From NCBI GenBank assembly GCA_040954595.2, contig CM082578.2, positions 13,702,001 through 13,766,000 of the forward strand: 64,000 nt of DNA, read 5' to 3'. The DNA is from Balanoglossus misakiensis. Taxonomy: Eukaryota > Hemichordata. The stretch's first letter is position 1. Each line of letters opens with the position of its first letter. Below, one piece after another: positions 49,101 to 61,100 of this stretch. The position numbers and the translations under genes are program-made. The notes beneath the pieces were generated by a model, which was not told where the DNA came from, searched no databases, and saw only the letters and a program-made list of their open reading frames with translations.

Positions 49101-52100
49101 ATGGGACCCATGAAGTCTTTGTTTACAAGGTAAATTGTATTTCTTGTCATGAACGATGCAGTACCTTGGTTTGAGTTTAATACAGTGTTCAAATTTAGTT
49201 GCAGGGTGTTTTTGTATGGTCATTTCTTTTTTGATGTAGTAGATACAATGAACTTTCCTTTAGATACAGATGTGATAACAAGTGTTAAGTATATTTGTGA
49301 AATTTGTCTGGTATAATTTTCAATATCTCTGTCACACCCAGTTACGTACATGTATGTAAAGTTGACGGTAGGCGTTTGTGTGCATGCCTTCTTGTGTTAG
49401 CATCCCAGTTTGTCTTTATAACGTAAATCTTTTGGTTAAAATATCCTTGTCATGTTCAAACCTTGCACCCATTGATGTTTCACCTGGTTCTGGTCATTGT
49501 CATGTCTTGCTTGAAGAAAGTTGTGTTCTTTATTCTTAGAAGATATACAAGACTCTTTAAAGTACATGTACACTACCCATTCCCTGTCCAAAATTGCCGT
49601 GCATTCTGTCAGATGCCTGCATCTAAATTCACTTCTGCAATGTTTATTCATTGATACATGTATGTATGTTTTGGGATGGATCACTATCAATAATGTATTT
49701 CTGTCTTCTCTTTAACAGTATGATGATCAATTATTCAAATTCCATGTAAGTTCCACCTATCCCTATTCTCCACTTCACCTCACATGGCAAAAGTTGTTTT
49801 CTTTCTTTATCTCACTTCGCTTCTTTTTGTGTCACAGCAGAAGTCTAGTCAGGCGTTGGTCTCCTCAGTGACTTCTCAAATGACACAGAAATAATAAAAA
49901 TGAGTGACAGAAGATAGCAACTGTGCCTCTATTAATTTCATGTACTCAACTCTTGTTCATAGCATGTCCAAATCTAAATGTACATGTACATCCTGTAGTT
50001 AGAATACAACCCCAAAATATTGTGTATTTGTCATTCATGTGTGTATACATGTATTCCTGGACAATATTTTGCATGATTTGTGTTGATTCCACTCACTCCA
50101 TAACATGTCTCTGATTCTTGTTGGACAAACCCTCTTGTATATCCTCTTTAAATCAATCATCTATCATATCCCCAGGTATCGTTTCATAACTAAGTGATAC
50201 ACAACCGTAAAAAAAATATTTAAACAAAAACGACAGTGTGGTTATTGCCCTGTCAAGTGGTGATGCTACCTATATTAGCATCTGCATCATTTCATCTGGA
50301 TCTTTCACTGCGCTTTTTGCAGACAATTGAAAACAATTTGTTGGACCAAAGTTTGGTGGCAAGAGCGAGTAAGAAGCCACCTGCATCTGAACAGCACCCC
50401 TACAGTTATATTTCAAACAAACACACACAACACATGTATCATTATAATGTTGATGCAGCATCAAAAAATTATGACCCTCCCCCTGCTGTGCCATGCTGGG
50501 TGAAGCACTGAATTATCAGTAACGGCCGGCATTGATGTTGAGATACATTGTATCTTACATGTAATGGCAATTTGCTTTTGAAACCATTTAGTTGTATCCA
50601 TGATGTGTTGCTTTTGCAGTGTGAAGAGAACCATCGGTTTAGCAGTGCTCATACTTATCTGAAGTTACCCAGCACCCAGGCAGACCTGACCACCTCACTG
50701 GGATCTGTGGCTGGAAATAACACCTATCAGAGGAACATGAAGGAAAGTTTTTTCATCAAAACAAAAGTTTGCTCCACCAAACTTCCACAAAATCGTAAGT
50801 GCAGTTGAACACACTCAGTTTGAACCATATTTTACTGCCTAGGACTTGAAATAAAGTTTAGTGACTATCTTATAGTATCAGTCATTCATAATTAACATAC
50901 AATGCTTTCACAAACCGTGCATGAACTTGTTTCGGTAGTTGACCTGGTAGCCTTGCTGAGGTGGAAGGACCATCCAGAGAATATTCACCACAGTTTATCC
51001 AAATTGATGAAAATTAAAGGAGAAGACATCGTCAAATGTCAGGATATCATTGATACGTTGTTCAATATCCTGGATGAAGATACAGAGGCCTATGGCAAAC
51101 CAGTCTTCCAAGCCTTGGTGAGATCTAAGTTCAGTGTACATATTTAAAACTGACTTCTCATAGAACACTTCATGTTCATACCTTGTTCTGTTTGGATGTG
51201 TTGTTTTGGGGTTTCATCATGTAAAATGTTTAAATTAGTCATAACTCTGTTTTCCTTGTTTCTGTATGTAGGTGTTCATAATTGGTATCCTGAGTGACAG
51301 CAGATATCAAAACTTACGAACAGACCTTGATACTTACATAGAGAAGCACTTTGCAGGGACACTTGCGCACAAGTAAGTACATGTATAGAGTTACTCAGAT
51401 CAATGCTAGCTGCTGCACAAATATGATAGATTTAACTTAGAAGTTAGATGATACTTAAAGGCAAAATGACATCTATAGTATAATGAAAACTTTTATGATC
51501 TACATGTAGCTTTTTTAAGGCACATACTGATACATACACGAATGGACCTTCAAACAATGTGCCTGGCTAACAAAGTTCCTGAGTCAAAATAAGAAGACAG
51601 TTGTAACTTCTATCTCTGACAGACCCCTAATGAGCTGTTTAAAACAGTGCACGGAAGAGGCAGTACATTATGCCGACAAGCAGGAACAAGTTAAGAGTGC
51701 ATTCCGGGCTATTCCTTACTTATTTAAATTCATCATTCAATCAAGACTCCTTTATGCAAGGTATGTTGTCTTTATATCGTGAGAGATAATTCCCTGAATA
51801 CCTTGTGAATTCTCAAGTGCTATGTAATTTTCAGTGCATTTACTCTTGCCTCAAAACACGTTGAGATGATCATGAAGACCTCACACTCGTATGCTAGCTA
51901 CAAGATTATATCATACAGATAATCATTACCTAAGTGTAGAAATCATACAACAGTGTGGACGTGTTTCCTTGACAGAGCCACCAAAGGAAAAGATGAAGCA
52001 GCCTTCAAAGAAAGCCTTCGAGGTTTATTTGCTGCCATGAACAACATGGTGCAGATTGCAGCAGAATTTATCACACACTCACAGGTATGTACCCTGATGT

Positions 52101-55100
52101 AGGAATGGACTTTTTGATCAGTGGGCAAGACAAGAAAACTGCTGGACCTGGCAAATAGTGTTTGCATATATGAATGTAACTATATGCCTCATGAAAATTT
52201 TCCAGGCTTTTTCTGAACTGAAACAGATCAACTGTGACAATGTGTTCAGTTCTATTTTATATTAACGTAAATGTTTTCATCTTTACAGATAATGTTGCTG
52301 AATAATCTCAGCTCTACCTATGACTGTCTGTTACAAGAGACGGCGTCTGGACACACAGTCTGCACTCTGAAAGAATTGTCCATGTTCGTCAAGAACTTGA
52401 TCGACAGTGTCGCCAGGGAGAACGTCTCATCTGACCTACACGCCGCAAAACTAAGATGCGTGTTAGATACCATCAATAGTAGACTCTTTGAGGAGCGAGG
52501 TAAGGTGCTGAGAATCAATGCTTCTTGTGTGTAAAAGTCTGTAGGTGAAATCCAGAAATTGAACACACCACAATACAAAGAAAATCCACATAATTGTATT
52601 GAATTTGAACTTTTTTTCACGTGCAGAATCCAGGAGCATCACACCACACCACACCACAATACAAAGAAAATCCACATAATTGTATTAAATTTGAACTTTT
52701 TTCACTTGCAGAATCCAGGAACATCTTGCTGCCGGTGTTTCTGAACCATGTGAGAATGCACCTCGTACAGAAACAAGAGTTGAAACTGTGTGGTGAAGTG
52801 TTGGGTGATATGTTGACATCTCTACAGAAAATGAGCAGGGTGAGTCCTGACGAGCCGCCCTTTCCTCTTTGTGAAACCCTTTCACTGCCCTGGTTTGATC
52901 CAAGTTCATTGTTTTCTATGGTAAAGTGAGACATGTTCAGAGGGAAAGAGGGGTGAAATGGTCAGACGGAAATATAGGCAAATATTATAACCCGTATAGA
53001 GCCTGACTTGGATATACATGTATGTATCCCATATGAAGTCAAGGAGTTTCACATACAAAGTCAGAACCTCTAGAGATATGATGACCGTTTGAAATACTGT
53101 ATTTTCCATCAATTTCAGAAAAGACAGACTTATTTTTTCTGCCGCACACCTTCTTTTTCAGGGCCATCCTGTGAATGGTGAGGTTCAGTTGATAGTGAAA
53201 ACCTTACTGGACAATCTTTTACAAACGCTTTTGACTATCTCCAGACAAGGCGAGCTTGCTGTGAGTAGAATCCAAATGATTTCTGTTTCATTCACTGTTG
53301 ATTTCAGTTTTTTGAAGATACAATGAAAAGTGCACTGTTGTTATTGCCAAGTTCAGTCAAACAGATTTCAAATCAGCATTGCAAAGGTTTTGGCTGTGGT
53401 GGGGAACTGATGTAGGTTTCACTGCAGTGGCTGATCAGTGAGGAGACCGATAACCTTGGCATTTCACAGAAGAATCATGATGGTTGAATGTTTATGTCCC
53501 CACAGGGCCAGTTTGTGGCATGTCTGACATGTACATTGAAACTCATGAGAGAAGAACACTTCAAGAATTTGCTGAACAGCTTCAGTGACAGAAAACCACT
53601 GAAAGAATTCATCACCAGGATCTTCATCGTCTTCAGAGAACTTGTCAAACAAGATGTCTTCCCTCAGGATTGGATGGTGATGAGGATGGTCACAAATGAG
53701 TGAGTGAAAACTTTTTGAGCTTCTTCACTGTCAACACTCCTTGCTGTTTTCAGCAGACCACTTAGAGTCAGCATGTTTTATTACATCGTTCAGTATTAAA
53801 TATATACAGTTACACGTACGTAAAATGTTTCATCTTTTAATTTTTCTCTTTCAGTGTTATTTTGTCAGCCATTCAGTATTTCTCCCAAATCCTCACATCT
53901 CACTTCCTTGGGAAGGAGAACTTCGATAGTCAGGTAGGTCAAAGGGGAATGATAACACGGTGTCATACTACACTGTTACATTTCAACTGCTGAAGGTCTG
54001 CAAGTGCTCAACAAAGTAGTGGATATATCCACAATTACCTCTGCATTATTTAGGCTATAAATGTAGTACATGTACTCTTTGTCTCTTGTACCAGTTTATA
54101 TGGGAGGACATTCTTATGTGTCACAGGACAAACAACACATGGCCTATTGAGTTAAATGGTCACATTGGTGCATTAGTTACAATTTTTGTTAAACTCTGCA
54201 CCTATTCTAGTTTCATACAAAGCTTGACCCGTTGCTATGGTAATTAACAAAGTCTTGCATGATGTCACAATGAGTGAAAAATTCATCTATAAGATAAAAT
54301 CTTCCTGACTCTTCACATTCATTGTTGCTCATCTTTGATTTCAGCTGTGGAGTAGTTTCTTCCACCTGTCGGTTTCATTCCTGACGCAACCAAGTCTTCA
54401 ACTGGAAACATTCTCCGAAGTGAAGAGAAACAAGATCAAGGATCAGTATGGAGACATGAGAGTACTTATGGGTCATGAGATAGAATCCATGTGGCACAAT
54501 TTGGGTAAGACTAGTGTGTAAATGTTAAACTAGAAAGAACATCCTGTTTAACTGGTTATGAAAATTTATCGACATCACTGTGAAGACTTGAGTGCAGTTG
54601 TTTCTGTTTCTGTTTTCCACGCAGGTGATTATAAAGCCAGCTTTTTGAGTTTGATTGGAGTGTTCTTAGAAGTGACGCTGGTTCCAGAGACAGAACTCAG
54701 GAGAACAACTCTACCCTTCTTCTATGACATGATGCAATGTGAACAGAAACTCAGAGGAAACTTCAAACAGGTCAGATTTTAACTAGACTTCATTTGAATG
54801 ATGTTTCAATTTAGTAATGTGAGCTTTTCTAGATCAGATTTCTTAAAAATTATTTTCTGTTGATAACAGAAAGATAATCATTTACCAATTTTATTTAAAA
54901 TATTTGTGAATTACAGGTGGAATCAGAAATCATTGATAAGTTGGATTTGCTGGTTGGCACCAGGAAAAAAGGCGATGAAGAATATAGGACGTTATTCTAT
55001 TCAATGTGAGTGGTGTTTTAATTCTGGCTTGGTAGTTTGTAAAGGATAAACATGCCTTTGATAATGATATTGTCAGGTTTCATTGTTTTACGTTTTGTCT

Positions 55101-58100
55101 CAATCGACTTTGCTTTCTCTCTACAGATTGACAGATAGGTTACAAAACCAACCCTGGAAGGAAACTGGTTTATCATTTGTGAGCATAGTAGCCAGGTTGT
55201 TAGACACGCTGCTTGACTACAGGAATGTGATGACAAGAGAGGATGAGAAGTTTAAACAGATGAGTTGTACTATGAACATACTGGTAAGATGTCTTCGTAA
55301 CTTAAAACACACATGTGTCCTATAATGACACTTGGGCCATCCCAAGCAGAAAGGGGTCTTATGGTCATAAGTATCACGCTCCCATAAGACCTTTCTACTT
55401 GGGATGGCCCACTTGGTAACTACAATAGATTGACGTCTAGATACTGTTGTATGTTGGTATACTATATTTGGTGTGCCACTTTGTTCCTACCAGTTGGTGT
55501 ACTCTGTTAGTTGTAAGTATAACACCGTATATGTATGACTGAAACAACAACTGAAACAGCAAGGTGTGTGGAAACCAGTTTGTTATAAACTACATGTATG
55601 CTAGTGTCTTATCACCAATTATCAGTTTCATTTTGGTGACACCAATAGCCACTCATTTGATATGACGATTTTGTTTTGGTGCAGAAATTTTATAAAGATG
55701 AACTCAAGAAGGAGGAGATGTACAAGAGATACATCTACAAATTACACGATTTACACATCCCAGACCTGAACTTCACAGAAGCTGCATTTACATTACGGAC
55801 ACTGGCGGATAGTTTGCAGTGGAGTGGCAAACATCTTCCGGCAGATGACATATTCCCGGCACAAACAGAATGGCAGAGGAAAGAAGCACTGTATCTGAAA
55901 ATCATTGAGCTTTTCAACAAAGGAGAGGTAATTGTTAGCAACTGATGTTTTTTTATATTCTGTGTGAAGTTTGAAGGCAATGAAGTCAAAACAATTTTCT
56001 TCGTGTTTTTTTAATTTCCAGACATGGGAACAAGGTATACCACTTTGCAAGGAGCTTGCCACGCAGTATGAGACCAAAGCATTTGACTATGCCAAACTTG
56101 GTAAGATACTGGTAAGTATCAATACATTGTGTATGCATCGTAATGTAATAATGAAATCATCGTAATGTCAGAATTTGCTGTCATTGCAGACACCTTTTGT
56201 TGGATCAAAGTTAGTATATTTCATGAACTTTTAGTTTAAGTGCTAACAGGGTTATTCTTTGACTGTTTATTTATATATCCAGAAACTGCAGGCTGACTTT
56301 TACGAACAAATCTTGAAGAATACCAGAATGGAAACAGACTTTTACAGGATTAGTTTCTATGGTCTGGACTTTCCAATGTTCCTTCGGGTGAGTAAATCAT
56401 GTTTTTCATTGTTCTCACATTCATTCACTACTTCAAGATCAGAATACTATGGCTAGATTTGTCACCAGTTACAGTGGATATCACAGAGACAAGTGCTTCT
56501 TTGTAATTTGGGCTAGGGACAATGATAGCAACTAACAGGTGTCTTGATTACATTGCAGAACAAATCCTTGGTGATGAGGGCCCGTGTGTATGAGAGACAA
56601 GATGGCATCCAACATATGATAGTGAATGAATTCCCAGGAGCTCAAGTATGGACAGAACACCAACCACCGAATGAGAAGATTTTACAGTCAAATGTGCAAT
56701 GTATCCTTTTCTACAAATATCAAAGGAAATTAGTGTAAATGTTCATTTCAATTGTTGAGCTTATTCACCTAGTTCCTGTACATTGTCAAGGGTAGAGCTT
56801 TGTGTTGGACAGTGGAGTTACGTGGCTATTTCTGTTTGAAACCGACATGTACCGGTACATGTACATGTCTCTCAGGGATACGCATACACCCCAGTACATG
56901 GCCTTGCCAATCTTTGCATTAAATTTATGCATGATATTAAAAAGTGCTACAAAATGGCTGTGAATAATAATATATTGCTAATAGGAAATGTTTTAATTTC
57001 CTTAATTGCAACCACATAGATATTGAAGTCCGCAAAGTCAATCCTATTCCAGAGGAGCCAGAACTATTCAGAGATCAAACTGTACCAGAAAAAATTCTGA
57101 AATACTATGAGACGAATGATGTGAAGAAGTTCTACTTCGACCGACCATTTCACCGTGGCGACAAAGACCCTAACAACGAATTCAAGGTGACATATGAAAG
57201 TTACAATAATTACTGGTCGACAGAAAATAGTTGAGTGGGAACAGTATCATTGCTTTGTCACTGTGGTGTAAACATTTTGATATTACCCTTCAGTGAATTG
57301 CACATGTTTCTGAAGTACTTGTGATGAGTGAAATGCAGTTCTTATGGTACCAGTTGCGTTGTTTCCAATTACAAATACATGTAGCAGAAACGGCTGTACA
57401 AAATTGTTCTTGACTTTCTAACTTTCCCCTTTCATTTGTTCTCACCACTTGGCTTGTGATTTTATTTTGTGTCTGGCAGAGTCTGTGGCTGGACAGGACA
57501 AGACTGACAATCTCCAACACCATACCAGGCATTCTCAGATGGTTTGAAGTGGTCAATACAGAAAAGGTGAGGCTGTGTTCTTTTAAGTCATGCACCGCTT
57601 GGGGGGTGGGGGGGGGGGGTAAAGAGGGAAGGTGAGAGAGGGAAAAAAGTCCACTTTTGTAGTACTGAAATTTCAATTGAGTAAATACCCTTAAATTGTA
57701 CATCTCTAGGTTGAGGTCAGCCCTTTAGAAAATGCCATTGAGACGATGCAGAAGAAAAACAAGGAGCTGAAGTGTACCATTGCTACATATACGTCTGAAG
57801 AGTTCAAGAACACTAGTATAAACCCTCTAAGTATGTGTCTAAATGGTGTTATTGATGCAGCTGTCATGGGTGGGATTAAAAAATATCAGGAGGTAAGATT
57901 CATTTCAACTGCTTCTGTTCAGGCACGTTACACATATCATGCGTTGTCTACTAATGTTTATGTGAATTGAATATTAATGTTTAAATCAAAACTTCTCTTG
58001 CATTTCCATAGGCTTTCTTTGTTCAAGAATATGTTGCATCACACCCGAGGGATTCGCCACTACTTGACAGATTGAAGAAACATATCTTAGAGCAGGTAAG

Positions 58101-61100
58101 TCGCATTCCTAGCACTGTCATAGAATGGCAGATGATTCCACTTCATGTCTGTATGTGCTTAATAATGCTTATAAATCCCGCCCCCGTCAGACACTTTGCA
58201 GTAAAGAGAGATCTACAGTACAGACATAGTAAAACCTTGCAAAATGTTGGCATAACCTCCTTAGAACCTCTTCCATACAAGTTCCACATAATGCCAGCAC
58301 AAGCTGTGCCATACATCACCTAACAGTTTCATGATTTCCACATTAAACGCAGTTTTTGATTGTTTGTTTCTTCAGGTTGATATTCTTGATGGAGGGTTAC
58401 GATTGCATGGTGAACTAGCACCTCCAGCTGTCAAACCTCTACAAGCCAAATTAGAGAGTATGTTTGCATCCATGAAAACCACCATATCAGCACAGGTAGG
58501 GATTATTCAGTATTGTCAGCAGAGCAGTGAAGATATACATGATGTGTTTTGTCTTGATGAAGTCAAATAACAAACATGTATGCCATTTTGAGCAAACAAG
58601 CTCGATACAGAAAAGGATAATCATTTGGCAAAGCCTCAGACAATTTCATGTGATGAACTGCCATTTAAAATAGAATACCAGTCGCACCTGAAATTGCACA
58701 CTCCTAGTAATTTGTTCCCTTACTTGACCAAGCCACGGAAATCTTTTGATTAATCATTGAAACGTTCTTTTGTGACAGGGATCCCCGATAGCTGGTCATA
58801 AGATCTCCAGTGGAAGTCAACCCATGCAACCAGTGACATTACCAGGGACCATCCCACCACCCAGTCCATTTACACCTCCAGATGATGGCACCACTTTCAA
58901 ACTCAGGTAAGATAACTAGGGCAACAACAAGTACAGCTAAGGTGAAGCTGTAGTCTTTGCTGAGATTAATGCGCGGTGCTTGGGCAGGAGAATCAATGAG
59001 ATATGCCATCTAGCCTTGACCAAAGACAAATTATATCAAGATTCATTAAAACGCACTTTAGACTGCACTCTCTAACAGCTGATATCTTTTGTACATGGAT
59101 GTAGTTTGCAAGAGCCAATTGAACCGAGCAGAAGACCAGTGTCTACCATTTCCACAGCTTCTACTGGGTCATCAGACAGCACTACAAGTAGCGGTGTGTG
59201 TTCAATACCTGAGGGGAATGAAGAGGGTGAGGATGCAGATACTCCAGTCTCGGTGAGTCTCGTCTTTGTGTTGGAATAACATATGTTGTGTGCATGTGTT
59301 GGGGTGTGGTGTTTGTGTGTGGGGAGGGTGGTTTGCTTGTGTATGTATGTGTTTGTCCATGCATTCTTTGATGATGAAGGGCAGAGGGGTAGTACATGGA
59401 TTTTACGACTGTACTATGGGCAGAGAATCTTCGAACACATATTTTCACCTGTTAAACTTCAATTCAAACATTTGCATATGAACCAGCAGACATGTAACAG
59501 CAATATGTTTAGAGTTTTGTAGTATGTCATCATTAGGCCTTTGGTTTTAACTGTCAGTGTCACATACAATAATACATGTACATGAAAAGAATGTTTTAGG
59601 TCAAGCTATGATGAGTAATTGTAGCATATGGTGCAAGGATGATACATGTACGTTGTAGTTGTATTGTCGTGTGGTGAGACCGTGTTTAATAATGTAAAAC
59701 AATGTAGTGAGGTTCAATGTTACTGTTATGTACAATGTACGTATAGTATTGTTTATAGTGTTTGTACTATTTGTGCAAGTAATGTTAATATAATGGAGTG
59801 ATGGTGCATGTATTTGCTGTAGAAGTATATTTGCTTGAAGTGGTGACAAAATGTGGTGCGAAGAAAGAAAGAGAGTTTGATGAACAGCGTCTTAGGCATA
59901 GCAGCTGTAGTATAGTGTACTGATGTGTAATTATTTCATCTAGCAAAATGTACATGTAGTCTGGTTTAGACTGGTGTATATACAAAGTACATGTAGTGTT
60001 GATTAGAATCAGTTTCAGTAGTTATAAAGTCAGAGATATGTGTAGCAGTTTCATTTATATTGCACTGTGTCTGTTTCTATTGTATTTACTTTTGCACTTT
60101 TATTTATTGTATTGTAATTTCATTTAGCGCTTTGTATTTTTTTATTTCCCCTATTAACCGGGTGACTTTTCCAGGAAGGGCCAGTGTGGGTACCAAGACA
60201 GCCTGTCCCTACAATTCCCAGCAATGTCGGATCCTATGAGAACCTTTCCAACAGTACTCTATTACTGCATCTTCCTTCAGCTAACTTTTATAAGATATCA
60301 ACTTCATCTAAAACAAAGATTTACAGCAAGGTAGTCTTGCAGTCATTTCCTTTGCTAAGTTGCCTGTTTATGTTTACTGTTTTGTCGCTGAGTATTTGTT
60401 CCTGTTGCTATGGGAACATGTTCTGTTGCTGTCACGATATGTTTATGTTTAATTTTAAAGTTGGTAGCATGGCATATTAATTTATTTGGTAAAATTGCTT
60501 AATGTGGCTTTTTGTGGGCAAGTAGTTATAATTTGGGCTTGCTCACAGAAAATGTTTTTGTGTACATATGTTTTGCATTTTAGAATAATACATGTGTAAA
60601 TATAATGGTGAGCTATAATAATATGTTGCATAGCAGTGCATGGCATGGTATGTTATGTTTTGTAATGGTATGTTATGTTATGTTATGTTCTTGCATGATA
60701 GTATGTAAATTTGCATGACCCAAAACTGAGGATTTTATGAGCACATTAGCTCCTTAACCATTTCCAGTAAAACTCATTGAGTTGACATTTATAAAAACCT
60801 GCGAAAGACTTACCCATGGCTAACAAGTGCAGTTGTACGGAATGCAAAGTTTCCCCATAAGTCTCATAGTGGAGTTCTCAATTAGGGCATAACTATTGTG
60901 TGTCTTTGTACACACAAAATGTTATCTACTGTTAACTTTTTATAGTTTTTTGTTTGTTCCCATATTGAAGCCTTGTATTGAAGATCATAACACAACATAG
61001 TACAGCAGAGTAGAATTTTAACATTACCAGGGCAACTTGGAAGCCATGGTAACTAGTACAGATAGCAAAATTGCAATCATCATCCTTTGCAGGTTGCAAT

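Larger units (their letters stand above)
50939..55283 (+). other. DOCK4: DOCK4 segment: armadillo-like middle, exons 19-31
   Basis: Exons 50939-51117, 51272-51372, 51623-51760, 51976-52084, 52289-52499, 52712-52839, 53162-53260, 53506-53699, 53855-53933, 54345-54504, 54625-54770, 54917-55005 and 55127-55283. Helical repeats joining DHR-1 to DHR-2. Matches to DOCK4 include LRWKDHPENI, DTYIEKHFAG, FPQDWMVMRMV, KDQYGDMRVLMG, FYDMMQCEQ and ETGLSFVSIVARL. Confidence 0.94.

Noticed and set aside
50323-50368. Possible extra DOCK4 exon after a good TTTTTGCAG acceptor, with a GTAAGA donor
   Set aside because: Its 46-nt length would break the phase between exons 17 and 18, and the encoded residues do not match DOCK.
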